A DNA stretch of 64,000 nucleotides from Balanoglossus misakiensis (taxonomy: Eukaryota > Hemichordata): contig CM082594.2 of NCBI GenBank assembly GCA_040954595.2, positions 11,284,001-11,348,000 of the forward strand, written 5' to 3'. The number at the start of each line of letters is the position of its first letter. The stretch's first letter is position 1. Made by a program: the position numbers and the translations under genes. The notes beneath the pieces were generated by a model, which was given only the letters and a program-made list of their open reading frames with translations, was not told where the DNA came from and did no database searches. This document shows positions 38,886 through 52,247 of the stretch, piece after piece.

Positions 38886-38910
38886 TTTATTTAAGCCAGT
38901 GACATTTATT
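38886..38910 (-). terminator. Poly(A) signals of the neuropeptide-like gene
   Basis: Two TTTATT words (38886-38891 and 38905-38910) read AATAAA on the minus strand. They lie 640-670 bases beyond the start of the predicted 3' UTR exon at 39553. Confidence 0.4.
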
Positions 38911-39553
38911 AGCAGTTGTCTATAAGACCTTATAAACACTGAAACATCGCAAATCAGTCTTTTACATAAGGACTTTTCATGAAAAAAGCGTTGCTATCTC
39001 ACTTGGATCAAGTGTTTACGAGGCATGAATTAAGTCCACAACATCTCTTTATAAATTTAAGTCAGACTAACAGTTTGTATTCTACATTCATAGATATTTC
39101 ATTGCAATTAGAATTTTTTGGTGACACAAATGTATCAAATTTAACTCGACATTCTGTTAAAAAGTAAAACTCGCGAGACAAGATAGTAGTATTCAGTAGC
39201 CCCACCATCGAGTACAATGGTTCTGCTTATAACAGCGAAAGACAACTATTCCCAGACTGTGAGATCCTCCTAAATTCTAAGAATAGATAAAAATAGGGGA
39301 TATGTAATTTCAATTGACATTTCGGGCAAACCACACGACGCTGTATTTGCCATATGACGATATGTATTATTATTTATATCGAAGGTAAATTAATAATGAC
39401 AAAATACTTCTTTTAAAGCACATAATTGTTTAACAGTGAAATAAATAATATTTATCTGTTGTCAGAAAGACAGTCTTCATAAATTTAGATTGGACTCTTC
39501 TCTCCTTTTTTACACAAGATATCAAGGCTTATAACATTCTACTGTTTCTTGGC
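38886..39553 (-). other. 3' UTR exon of the neuropeptide-like gene
   Basis: A minus-strand acceptor with a good pyrimidine tract (TTTTCTCATTTCAG, ending at 39554) matches the donor AAAC|GTAAGT that lies just after the stop codon (40480). The exon beyond it is non-coding and reaches two AATAAA signals. An intron this close behind the stop should not trigger nonsense-mediated decay. Confidence 0.45.
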
Positions 39554-40485
39554 CTGAAATGAGAAAAGAGAGACAAATATAAGAAAAAATATAATTTGTG
39601 TATACTGAGATGTAATAATGACCGGTCACATATTATCCCAAACATGGTACCTTCATTTTCAATTCAACAAAATCACTGTATTATAATAATGAAATATAGG
39701 CCAGTCAACCCTTTGATCGCTTATGTTTCTCTGGGCTTTGCGTATAAGGAGTGGAAGCAATTTCTATGTTCAATATTTGGCGTGCCCCTCTACAAGTCCA
39801 TGTCATCGACCTTTTCTTGCAGTGGGTCATTCCCCTTTCATCATTATGGAAGAATTATGATATGATCACTGATCTGCAGATGAGAATTAGATGCCATGAG
39901 GCACACAGTTGGAAGTTCAGCCAAAGACAGACACTGTCGTTCTCTTATTTCCGTTCAACTGCAATTGTTTACGGTAAATTTCAAAAAGAAGTGTCAACGA
40001 AAAATAGCATGAGTTCATTATTTCTACAATGAGCATTATTAATACCTGGCTATATGCAATTCATGCACCAAACGTCTGCAATTTGGCGCGTTTTATTAAT
40101 TTATTGAAATCGTTTCATAAGGGCCGCTATCGAATCATAAGACCGTGGGTCACAAATTAAGGACCGCTTGAAGTAATTTTTATTGTATTGTCATTTCCTT
40201 CATTAATTGCTAAATACCAAATTATGAGACGCGTAAGTATCCATAATTTTCCTGATTGCATTTAAGGGAAGGTAATTTCTTCTGCCGTCCGCTCCAATAC
40301 TTGCCAATTTCATGACTGATAAATAATTCAGGTCATGCGCTGTTTCTCTTCAAATAATGAAAAGAAATTTCTGATTTTTCCATCCCCGGCGGAATAAGTG
40401 CATTTCGGTAACGAGTTACGTTCGATGTAACTTACAGAAGTGATTTGAGGATCCAGAAAATCTGACGTCATCTTACTTACGTTTG

Positions 40486-41198
40486 TCAGGGTTCGTCTTC
40501 CTGTTCGTCGTCAAGTCCAGTGAGGAATTGTTCAAATGCTCTCTTTTCGGCCAATCTTTTGATCGCCTCCCTGTAGAATGGAAAAGTCCAAGTTACACGT
40601 TTTTCTGGGTTTACTCCATGTCCAATTGATTAAAATTGACATGGTGAATAATATATAATAATTTAAGGATGAAAGACATTTCTGTACCCAGGCGAATTTG
40701 GTTTAATGGCGAACAATTCTCATGTGAATGACTAATCCAGCTCAGGCTGTTCCAGAAGCGCCGTAACTCGAATGATCTGGACATAAAATCTCACATTTTT
40801 GATCACGGGCTTGTAACTTAACAACTGCGGGGATCGTGTGCAATTTCCACGGGAGAGGTAATACAATTTCAGTCGAAGTGTGAAACGTTTCTATCTCGCA
40901 AGGATAGAACCTAATTATCTCGGTGCAGATAACAAAGACAACAGGCAGAAAACCAGATGATGATGAACAATGTCACACTATGAGAGAATCTTGACACCCC
41001 TCTTTCCCCTTAAACATCAGTAACCTAATGTACCTACCTGAACCTATCGGATATTTGGTACGATCTTTTACCCCACCGTGACCCATATAACTCGGGCATG
41101 CAACCTGCTTTGGGACATCCTGCTTCGCTTTGTCTTACTACAACTGATAATGTGAGTGTGAGGACCAAGAATATAACAAAAATTTTTGCCGATTCCAT
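40486..41198 (-). CDS. Candidate neuropeptide precursor with Cys ring and GSRW-amide
   Basis: Exons 41198-41038 and 40570-40486 (GT-AG, phase 2) encode 81 residues. Residues 1-26 are a textbook signal peptide (core IFVIFLVLTLTLSVVV, cleavage after SEA). Directly after it lies GCPKAGCMPELYGSRW, then Gly43 and Lys44-Arg45: signals for prohormone convertase cleavage and C-terminal amidation. Cys28 and Cys33 can form a six-residue ring, the size seen in vasopressin and placed, as in amylin/CGRP, at peptide positions 2 and 7. The rest (SYQISDRFREAIKRLAEKR, then an acidic tail) has two more KR sites and no cysteine. The product should enter the regulated secretory pathway. The GSRW-amide end recalls RYamides and ambulacrarian luqins, but the ring and the lack of a C-terminal Cys pair do not fit. 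The family is unassigned. Confidence 0.8.
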
Positions 41199-41848
41199 TC
41201 TGAAATAGAGAAAAGGGAGAAAGAAACAATAATGTAGATTTGTTATAATTATGTATTAACAATAAAAGCCAAGTTTGCTGTAACTTAAAAAACTTAGGGA
41301 CAGAATTCCGTTAACGCGATTTTAGTACAATATTTGATGTGCTCTGTTTAATTTGCTCTTAACGACATACTGGAGGGAGCGAATGTAACCATCATATCGA
41401 TTATTGTACGACGTGTTTATTGACACTCGTGGAGATTACAGAGTTAATAGTTCAAACTTTCACAACAAGGTGGTTAGTTCTGGTTTACCCAATACAAGTA
41501 GTAACAGTACAGTCAAATTGCAATTCAGACAGACATCCGTGCAATGTGTCAGTCATTCTCTTCTACATGCGGTCAGTTTATCAACAAACGCATGCACACA
41601 CGCTCTTCGCGGTTTATCAATATTAACTCAAGACCGTACTGAAATTGCCTGTTCTGTCTGTTTAGCTTTTAAGAGCGTGTCTCTGGCTTCCCGACAAAGC
41701 GTTTCTGAAGATATTGAGAGAAGGTGATAGCTTCCACCAACATACTCTTAAAGTGACCTTCTCAACAAACAGGGAAGGACAAACAACGATTGCGTAGATT
41801 ACAACAACCGTAGTGCGACGGCGATATGATTTTACACAAATGGTCGAC

Positions 41849-41855
41849 TTTTATA
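41849..41855 (-). promoter_or_regulatory. TATA box, probable promoter of the neuropeptide-like gene
   Basis: TTTTATA on the plus strand reads TATAAAA on the minus strand. It lies 650 bases upstream of the acceptor (TTTCAG, before 41199) that precedes the ATG by one base, so a 5' UTR exon near 41820 spliced to 41199 is expected. Its donor is not identified. Confidence 0.45.
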
Positions 41856-44800
41856 AGAAGCCTTGAATGAAGCCATTTAAATGCAAACATATAAGCAGAA
41901 CGAGCATGTCCAATCACATGTTGACGCCATGTTGGTTAATAGATAAACACAAATTTCGTTGAATGTGTGTGGCCATCTCCAGCTGTAGATGCTCAATGGT
42001 AAATACCTGGCGATCATTCTCTCTAATATCCCTACACAGATTCATATTTGTGAATCCCTTGACTTTCCGGCGCTTAATCATATAATATGCGGCTTATTAA
42101 CACTTGCCTACCTACGCGCTGGTTGGCAACCGCTGTTCACATGTGTCGCTAATCTCTTGCGCATGTGTGTATTCCCACCATTATGGCATCCATCAAATCT
42201 ACCCTCTTCGAACAACTTAGTGACTCGGGATAAAGTGGGAACCAGCAGCCTTGTCATTTTGAAGTATAAGCAAATATTTATAGCAAGTCCTTAATTCCTC
42301 CCTCGAATAAACCTGTACAAAAATAATTTTCGCAGTTCCACGACACGTTTATACCTTTTATTGGTGTTTACCTGGACAACGGTATATATTTCACCACACA
42401 CCTAATAATTCACACAAGTAAAGAGTCTACGTGAGGATTATCCTACATAATGCATCAAAATACAATCAAGCGTGAGAAGATGGCTTCCATCACGTGACTC
42501 GTAAAGTTTAGTCAATTCTGAAAAGGGTACTTTGCGATCCTTTTGCGCAGAATATTCCCCGGCGAACAAATCGCGCTACTCCGAGAACTCATCCCCTTCG
42601 CGTGTGTGTTTCTGTTATCTCGTTTTCACCAGTGCTACGAAACGTGAGCCCCCTCGTCTTGATTAATTAAAGATCCAGGGCTTTCACGTGAACAATCGAG
42701 AAGACCAGCGCAACGTTTGAGAAGATCCAATTGTACACTCTAATGATCCTTGAACAACATTCTGCTGATCAAACCATTCAGTTTGATAAAGGGACATTTC
42801 ACATCGATCGTTGTCTAATTGACCCAGTAAGTGCTTAGCCCATGTATCTGTCGAAATTAACGGAAATCTGAGAACAGAGCTAGAGTTCTAATCAGAAGGG
42901 ATCGTATTAATTCCAGGCACTCACTCCAATCTTGGTTTAACTAATTGGTCGTCGTATTACACTAGTTCTATTGATTTGAGACACTCACTTTTTGTCTCAT
43001 AATGGACCTCGGATGGCAATTTCAATAAAACGTATGGAGTAAGAAGATGCCGTACTTTGCAATACACACGGGTTGATCTTCAACCTTTAATGGAAAAATG
43101 CTTGAACTCAATCTTATTCTTAATTCCATATTTCATTAATCGATGAGTCAAGAATCTCTCCACTATTAGAACTATAAGTGATCGCGCACGCATCAGGACG
43201 TTCCTGGAAATGCAATGGATTGCCCTATGGTATACTTTTGTTGCACAATATGTAGACTTGGATTGGATTTTTTTACTTGCCAATTGTCGCTGGATGATCC
43301 CTGTGTGAAAAAGGATTTTGAGTGAAATTCATCTCTGTAGCGGTTGGCCCAAATAAATGTCAAGCAATTATGCTATGTAAGTCATGTTGTCATAGCTTTG
43401 TGGATAACGTGACTCGATTTTGAACCTCCACTCGATCGGATGTGATTCCAAGCGATTGGTATATTATACTAACGACCTTTAGGATAATTTCCTCTTCAAA
43501 ATGAAACTAAACGTTTTAGCCTCGTCACGACAAGTTTCGCAAACTGACCACACTAGATCATTGAACTAACATGTATAGTTAGTCAGAAATGAATGTTCAC
43601 TTTGAGCCAACATGACTATTGACTTTACAAACAAACAGCAGAGTCGTAATCTTGATTGAAATGCTACGGGTTCGTTCTTGTCAACTATTGTTCTAGGGTC
43701 ATTACATACACGCCAATTTCGAACTTCTGAGAGTCCTTCATCAGACCATTCACACAATTCCACTTTCTTATTACTTTGTGTCTCACTTCAAACTTTGCAG
43801 TGCTGTTCAAATTACAGGATGAACCATATTGACTTGATATATGCGCGTTCAATTTAATACAGAGGGTCCTTCCAAAATTGACTGTTAAGGAAACTGCTAT
43901 TTTCTAATTTATGAAAGGGGTGTGCGATCGGTAACTCAGAATCGTTGATGGTTGCGAGTAAGATGGTAGAAGTCAAAATCTCAACTCAAATGGGTGCTAA
44001 CAGCTTTGCAATTCACACCGTTGTTTCAATTGCAAAGTCAGTGGAACCAAGAGTACATGTAGGTGTTCATCTAGACAAAAATAGACACGCAATGATATAA
44101 ATCTGTGTAATCTTTTCCCCCCAATTGAATGTTGAACAGATACAAATCAAATTGTCTCAAACACAAATGTCCTACAGAGTGTGAAAGCCGCACAAAGCCG
44201 ACACGTTGTTTTCAACCGCGAGGCGCGATTATCGACTCATGATTTCAAATGAGTCAGATATATTTGATCGCAACTCTGAGTGATTGACATGTACCTAGAC
44301 CTCGATAGAGTGTACAAGACTTGAATAAATTCGTCTTTTCGATGGACTGTTAGATAGGCCCATAGGGAGTTTCATGAGCTTTCGTTTTTGCTTGGCTTCA
44401 AGAGAAGGTCTGCCAGACAAAATATCAGTCAACAGTCGAACCAAGTGCCTTCAAGTGACGTGCATTCATAGCGTTGCACTTTACAGATGAAAATACTCTT
44501 TTTCGGCTCATTTCGGTATTTGTAAGCATTCATGTCGCATAAGGTGTAACCAACGGAATCAAATAGCTTAGCATTGCCCTCTAAGGCGAGTTCAAGAAAC
44601 CCAGGAAATCACGATTTACTTAATTTTTAAAAGATTTCAAAACATCCCAGTCGAACAGGCGCGGGACTGACAGATGTTGAATAATTGACGTCAATGAACG
44701 CAAAGAGCAAAAAACAAAACAGTTTCTTGGCGAGAAATACGCACATGCCCCCAAGCATTGGAATTGGTTATCCGTCAAAGTAAAAACGTGATTTGAATTT

Positions 44801-46595
44801 AAAAAAAAAACTATTTCTTCAACACTATATTCTTTTTCAATCTTGAACTGTACGTATGGAACAACACTGTCCAGATCAGATTAATGTGCTACAGTTTGTC
44901 TTTAGAACTACATGTATGCTCTCGTCTTCTGTGGCGTAGTCGAATTATACCAACTCTCGATTGAGTGTAATGTGTGCTTATATATGTAGACAGGGCGTTC
45001 AAATCTTTGCCAGACTTCATTCGAAAAACTTATATTCGCCACGATTGGACGCTGTATGTTTGGACACTAAAGAAAACATAATGCGCATAAACCAAAAACT
45101 AGTGACGTTTATTAACTATAGTATTTCAACATTTTACGTATTCTTTCAATCACCACATAACGGTTTTATTACATGTGTACGTTGAAACATCTGGCATCAA
45201 TGCAAAGGTATGGTACCAAGGTTAATCAGGCAATTTCCGACTTAACGATTCCGGTCTCCACTGCGGACTCGTAAAGTTTCCCATTGAGGACATTAAAAAT
45301 CGATTTGTAATGAATTACTGAAGTTTACTTTTTGTCCTTTCGTCATTTGTCACGTCCGAGGTATATCTGCGGCGTTGAGAAACGAGAGTTTGGCTTCATG
45401 TGGCGAGACCCCGTGCTTAATCAAGTATAACGTATGGTTGCCATCGTTGCATAGTTGATTTCATACCATCTGTATTAAAAGAATTAAACTGTCAACCAAG
45501 TAATGTCTTAATTACCTCAGATCAAAACTTATAATGACTTTTGTGCACTTTCGATAATAGAGTAAACGTTGCGATGTTCCGTATGGTTGAAATCATAATT
45601 TCTCATCTGAGTCTGCAACTGTTCTAAGAGATCACGTGTGATTGCGCATGACAACGGTAATCGTACTTTCGCAGTTTTGTGCACGTCGCAGTTATCTCCA
45701 ACACAAGCATTAGACGTAGACACGCGTGAGAGCAAATGCATGCGCATAAAACACACATTCCGCGCAACTCGAACAGGACTGAACACGTCAGACACGCGTG
45801 TTACACTCGTAGGTTTCGCGACCAATAGCAAACAGAATCGCCTAGTCAATCTCTGTATGTTCCGAGCAACATGTTTACAACGATAGGCTTTGTTAAATCT
45901 AAAATAACGACACTGAAATCATATTAGGCGACAATCGCAATAATTTTTTACTGAAAATGTGTAAGAGACTGTTTTGGTCTCATCATCCAACGCAAAAAAA
46001 TTTGGTGTTACTATTCCAAATAGTATTTTGCCATGTAAACACTGCATCAATTCCGCCCCGAGTTATCTCAGCGCCAATACACGTATCAGCAATTACTTGT
46101 CCAAATTATCCATGTAATATTAGTCTCCGGGAGAAGTCAGTTCCCCGGAGGTAAGACTCTATGTTGGCAAAACAAAAACGTCCGTGAGAAGAATTGATGG
46201 TTCTGCCTCCCTCAAGAAATCTCATATAAATTGATACCTAATTAAATTGGCACTCAAGGGACATACATAACTTCAATTGTCAGAGCATGCAAACAAATCT
46301 TATCACTACCTGATGTCGTTAAAGTCATACTGAAGCTGTCAATTCTATCGGGAGTCGCTCTCTGCTGAGAGTAAAAAAGACTCGGGACGTTATACAGGGA
46401 GTTTTTACAGTCCGAAGAAAAGTGTACAAATGTTTTCAAGGGCAATTTTTCGTAATTATGGCAGATCGTAGCCTGCTACTTCCAGTAAAACTAGAATCCA
46501 AAACAGATGTTATCAAAGTCTGTCGGCTATGTCTTGAAACGTTGCCGTGAATATTAATGGCAGCCATATTGCTCTACAAAGTTTGTTCGGGCTTC
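41856..46595. other. Intergenic with one CpG-rich block
   Basis: No gene recognised. A block at about 45640-45860 is CpG-rich and carries GCGCATGACAACGG, ATGCATGCGCATAAA (NRF1-like) and a CCAAT box (CGACCAATAGC), so it may be a TATA-less promoter. Both strands are open there by composition, and neither frame shows a domain. Confidence 0.35.
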
Positions 46596-46638
46596 TATAA
46601 ACATATGGTGTTGCTTATCACCACGTGTGCGAACAAGC

Positions 46639-46872
46639 ATGGCCGATTTTACATCCAGCCATTACTCATTTACAGTAAAAGCAAGGCGCGAAAACGATAA
46701 CATTTTACTAAAGGAAATGCCACCAGGCATCTTTATGCAATCCGTGTTTTGCCTCTCGAAATGGCTCACATCTGAAGCATGCATCAAAGTGTCGGTTGCT
46801 TTATCTGACACTAATTGCGCTGGTTCGGTTGAAGGCACTGCCAAATGTTCCGTTGACATCGATAAACGATAG
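46639..46872 (+). CDS. Possible 77-residue single-exon gene, unrecognised
   Basis: ATG in a good context (AGCATGGCC) opens 77 codons, MADFTSSHYSFTVKARREN and on, ending CSVDIDKR and TAG. A TATA-like TATAAAC lies 43 bases before the ATG, uncomfortably close. There is no signal peptide or known motif. The minus strand is open over much of the same stretch, so composition may explain it. No paralogue is seen in the window. Confidence 0.2.
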   Translation: MADFTSSHYSFTVKARRENDNILLKEMPPGIFMQSVFCLSKWLTSEACIKVSVALSDTNCAGSVEGTAKCSVDIDKR

Positions 46873-47091
46873 GTTTATAAGATATGATATTTTAAACATC
46901 AGCATAAAAGTCAACTGACGTCAAAGCAAGGAAATTCGTACGATGCCATCGGTTGTCCGTTCATAGAAGACTATCCCTAACACTAAGTGGTCTTCCCCTG
47001 TAAAATGCGAATGCTCAGAGTGTTAGGGGACCACAAAAGCACTAACCAACAAAACGTTGCCTGCGGACACGGTAAAAAAGATAAAATCTAC

Positions 47092-47212
47092 CTCCGTCAA
47101 ATATGGTGTACAGATCATTTTGAAAAGAGCGTATGAATAATTCTAGTTTCAGTAAAAAAAATTCCCGTAATGAGGGTTTCGTTTGAAAAGACTCTCCGTT
47201 GGCCGCGTTTAC
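47092..47212 (-). CDS. Candidate internal exon, minus strand
   Basis: The acceptor ATCCCTCACAG and donor GGAG|GTAGAT bound 121 bases open in phase 0, ending in phase 1. The product reads VNAANGESFQTKPSLREFFL, then LKLELFIRS and a segment ending TIFDG. The splice signals are reasonable and the residue mix protein-like, but no partner exons or homologue were found. Confidence 0.22.
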
Positions 47213-50200
47213 CTGTGAGGGATGATCTACCAAGATGCACATTATACATGTACCTGTCGATTGCACGCTGAAATATGAGTAACCCCAAATTTAAAGTCTG
47301 TCATATGGTAACACTGAGAACGCCACAGAAAAACTCTGCTGGTGCCCCATCGTGGCCTGACGTTTTGGAGTAAAGTCAGAATGCTACTAACAGTGTGAAT
47401 TCTCAAGAGAAACCAAGGACGTTGTCAGTGCGGTAATAAAATAAACCAGATTAAGTCTAGACCTGTGAGGCTCTGGAAACTTTTATCTACGTAATAGGCT
47501 AACACACAACCGCGTACATTTCAAGGGTGGCTATTACAACCTGTCTTGAAGTCATCTTAAATAATAGATAGCTAGCGGAACAACCTGGTGTTTAAATCTA
47601 GAGAGGAAAAGTCGCCATGTTATTCCTAATCTGATTAATTTTTCTTCTCCGAGAGAGTTGTTTATGCAACTTTGTTCTGCTTACCGACACATGCTGAAGT
47701 GTCGATCGACTCTGCTTTGATCTGGCCCTTTCATTGGATGTCAAACCTCAGCGACACATTTTCCATACGTACCAGAAAAAAAAGCACGGCAGTACATGTA
47801 TATACACGCGCATAGCTTAGGCTTGACGACAACCTACGTATGGATAGGAACATACATTGTCGTACTGAAGTTTTCCTCACAGCAGACACCAAATCGTTAT
47901 ATCTGTTAGGAGCTTTGCAGTTTAAAGAGATGGCACAACCGCGTGTAATAACGCGGGTCAGCCAGAAGGGAAATGTGATTTGGGAGATCTCTTAAAACGA
48001 GTCAATGAACGCCCACGTCTCTCAATATAGATTCTGAACCACTTTACAATGAAGCAACTATCCCAAGGACACGACAAAATGCAAAAGCCCTTTGTTTCTT
48101 GTGCGCGTGCACCCAGCTGGCATTCACTCTCTGACAAATCGGGATCAGTCTTCGGTTTTCAGCTGCACTATGGGATATGTCGGCGAGGTGATAATTTTAT
48201 CCACTGCAGGTGACTCATAAGGGCTTTAAGCGGAAATATCGGGTGTTCGGAATTAGAATTCGGAGTCAAATATTGATTGAAACAAATGGGCAAGGGTGGC
48301 GTTCCGATGTGTTGATGTCTGCGATTTCACACCATGTGTAAGATAAAAGCAATACGTTTGACGGCAAGCTGGTTTCTGATAATACGCTTCTTTAATGAAT
48401 TGATGGAACAGAGTTGCAACTCTCGATCAGTCGAAATTCAGTTTGCATGAATACCCAGAATATGAATATATATATTTTTTTACATTTATTGTATCAGACT
48501 CTAAGTGTGCTGGAGAAATGTTTGCGCTGTCTTGGCTGAGACAAATATGTAAATTGCTCTGGAAGTTGGATAGCTGGAATGGCGAGCGGGGTCATCGTTG
48601 TGTCACTGTTAATATGCAAACGACGATCTTTTCCCTCATCAAGGTGTGCTTTTAAGGCGATATAGCAGTGTCTCTGTTATTTATTAGCCGCGGATTCTTC
48701 ATTTTATTTTCCTAATGCATCGCTTGATAGCCTGTATCGTGCTGCGCTTGCAGTCCACCAAGGACCGCATTGCCACGCCGTATTATAATCACCGCGTTGT
48801 GGAAACGACCACTCGAGTTCCCGCTCGCTCACACACCCCAAGGAGAATCCAACGTCTTGAGTAGGATGATGCCGAAAGTAGGAGCTGAGGAAAGTTTTAG
48901 TTGCCAGTGCGAGGCATGAAGTACAGCTTTTGCAGTGCAATAAAAGAACAGTTTAACCTCAACTCCCGCAATCAAAATAAAATTGGCGCGAACTAATATT
49001 AGACACGCACGTTAATAAGATAATTTGATAATCCAATACGTCTCCCTCTCATAATATCGGCATTCATATTCGAATCCATAAACAGTGAAACCTTTTTAGA
49101 AGTGAAAGAAAATTTATGTTCGAAACAACACGTGACAAAAGCCCCAACCATCAAGCACACAGATTTCGTGGACATTAACTACTTTGCCGAAAGGTATGAG
49201 CTACCGGAAAAAGTAATGGATATTGGAAGTTTTTGCTTCGGTATACGGTTCAACGGATCTGTCGTAGTGTATATATTTTGATACAGCGCAAATACGCCGA
49301 GAGATACATTGATCATTTTACAACGAATACCGATAGTGACAGCTGAATTTAAAACAGCGAATGTTTCTTCCTAGAATTAGAGGTAGCTTTGACGCTGTCG
49401 GGATACAGTGACGCAATTGTTGTTCACTTTGTCGCTCAACTGTGACCTATCCATTCACGACCGTCATATCATAGTCGATCTCATCTCACGTTTACCCTAC
49501 GAAAGTGCTAATCGGTAGAACGCAGCTATCTTTATCTCCGGGGAGCTATAAGGTATGATAGTCTCGAGCAGTCAATGAGGTGACTGTTCTTCCTCCAGTA
49601 GACAGAGAAACAAGAAATCTCCGCCGAACAAGTTGTTCTCTTCACATCATGTGACTCATGTAGCCTGTCAGACAAAATGGTTTAACACTTTCTTTATCTG
49701 TTTCCAATAATCATAACGTTGTTTCTACTGACTAAAATGGTTTATGAAACGTATTTAAATACTAATATTCAAATCTTTTCAACCAGAAGTGTTCCACGTC
49801 TTGAAACTTTTACACCATTACACTTCAATACAGTCCTGTCATCCGCTATGGAAACAAATGCTCACAGGGTCAAAGGTTGTGGTCTGTGCCCGACCCCTCT
49901 CCGAGTGCAATATTTTATCCAAAGAGTGGTTTAATTCTTTGGCATTTAACATCGGACACACTCTGCGTTAATGCGAATCCGTGGGGCACGCTATATACAG
50001 CCTTACTTCCTCTGCAACCGAACTCTTACAGACAAAACAGTAAAGAAAAGAACGAGTCTTTGATTGTACAATAATTGATTTTAATGAAGATAGGCACAGT
50101 CAATTTCAAATCAAAGCATTCCCTTTTTGCTGTTAATAAGTTTCCCCATTTTAAAATATTAATGGTGAAAATAAGTTTATTGGCAGAGCGCGCCCTTTAA

Positions 50201-51774
50201 TTAGATTTCCAGATGTGTTGACTAATATGAAAAGTTCGAGGGCTACAGTGATTGTGTCGCAAAATCGAGTTTACTTGCCCTTTTTACTGTTTGATATAAC
50301 ACGGAATTTATTATAATCTGATATCCTTGCCGATATTAGGAATTGAAATCTCGTGAGAATAGGACCTGTAAATTGCGGTAAAATTGTTATCAGATAAAAA
50401 ACCTAGATTCTTTCAGTACATATGACTGTTTGACATCGTCGATGTTTCATGAATCACTAGATTGACCTGTGCCAAATATCAATAGGCTTTCCACAAGTCG
50501 CTTTTAATAGATCATTGTTACTTGGCCTTGAGTTTTGAAGCTGATGTCATTTCCATACACGCAGTGAACTCTCAAAATATTGATTTTTCATGTTAAATAT
50601 CTAATCGAGATAAGCAAAGTAGGAAGACAAATTTGAATCCCTCCAATCAAAGGCTTTCTTCCAGGTGTATAGGACTCGTAATAACTAATGCGAAACAGCC
50701 TCTTTGTTTACAAAATGAAATATTGGGGTTTTCTGAAGAAAACAGATCAGACGCGCTTCGACAGTAAATTACGGCTATAATAGATCAAACTCTAAAGGGA
50801 TTATCCAAAATGTTTTAATCAATCAGACACAATAGTCGTAAAGGGGAACATGGACTAAGGGAATCTTCAGAGCATAGTCTGTTTGCTTAGATTCCCAAGT
50901 CCCCGGTATTAAAATATTAGTCATATCATCCTCAAAATTTCAAATGTAATTCATGCATGGATATGCGTTATCATGTGGAGTGGTCGTGATAAAGCCCTTT
51001 GAACATAAACAGATGAGACGTGTATTGAAATTACATTCACAAAGTTTACTGCATGCGTGTTCCGATAAGACGTATTTTCCCGAGACGTGTCTTTTCTCTT
51101 ATGCATGTTTTAAAATTAATCAAACTAGTTTTAAAATACTCTTCGAATAGTCTCCCTATAAAAAAAATCTCATGCTTTTGTTGTCGGCGACGGTGTGCGG
51201 AAAGGAATTGTTACATCGAGAACGCTAAACAACTAGTTCACTCTGTAACGAGTATCGCGTAGTTTGAAGTTTACTCCAAAAGGGAGGTACATGTATACAC
51301 ACCCTCCGATATTAAGAAGAGACATCACTGTGGAACTCATAAAATGCCCTTGGGTTTTGCATCATGGGGTTTCAAACAGTTAGATATGGTTTCTTATATG
51401 GCACTTCTGATTCGATCAGTCTATTCCCTGCGGAGTTGTTATGGTGCTTCGTGAGCAAGATGACTTTAAACGTCGTGAAAACAGCGTATGAATCTTTTTA
51501 TGAGCTGGAAATAAACATCTACAGTGCGACTAACCCGACGTAAATTATCCCTTTCTTCCCATATATTTCAGTTAGTCTAAATCGCTCCACAAACACACTA
51601 CAATGGCGGAAAGGTTTAGATGTCAAACGGATTTAAATTCAAGATCAAGCTTGCACGATTAAATGTAAGAACTCATAAAGCGCAAAATGCGACTTTCATC
51701 GAATGCATTTGAGATATTATCAAAAACCGAAGATGTCTACTGGAGAGTGTAAAAAAATCTTATTGCCTACCTCG
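47213..51774. other. Mostly unexplained DNA
   Basis: One GC-richer patch (48704-48905) is open on both strands. The minus frame, after a CTTTCCTCAG acceptor, would end a protein with CGPWWTASAARYRL and a stop beside AATAAA. The plus frame starts MHRLIACIVLRLQSTKDRI at 48717. Neither is convincing enough to call. The rest shows short frames only. Confidence 0.35.
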
Positions 51775-52247
51775 ATGGTTTAGTCTTTCGAATCTTCTTG
51801 ACACGAGAAGTAGTCCTTTACTAGAAAGCGGAGGTCTCAAACTATGAACAGAGCTCAACGCATGCCCTATTATATGGTTTCTACACCTACCAGAGCTCAT
51901 TAACTTATTGACATAGCTTATGCGACAGTATTCATAAGGCCGGCGTTTTAATATTACGTGTTGACTAAACGACTTGACTTCCCACGGTTGCAATGCTTTA
52001 ATTGCTCGCCTTTCTGCTCCTTTCCCATACAATTCTCCCTTGTCTAAACAGTAGTCGCGCAAAATAGCATGAAATTGCTCATTTACAGCGTGGGAAAGAG
52101 ATTAAAGACAGGTGTCCGCAGAAATTGTAAAATAAATACTCATCTCTAGTACTCGAATTTTGAGCTGCGTGACTGAGAAATCGTAGTGGACGTTTCTCTT
52201 CCGTTGCATCCATCAAACAAAAAATAGTAGAAGAAAAGTATACTTAC

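Noticed and set aside
48704-48940. Both strands open in a GC-richer patch, with CGPWWTASAARYRL on the minus strand beside AATAAA
   Set aside because: No signal peptide exon or partner found; opposite strand equally open, so composition explains it as well.
51776-52130. Minus-strand open stretch of about 115 codons with two GTAGG donor sites
   Set aside because: The only possible acceptor (AATGAG) lacks a good context and the phase does not join to the exon at 52.25-52.40 kb; composition and residue order are not convincing.
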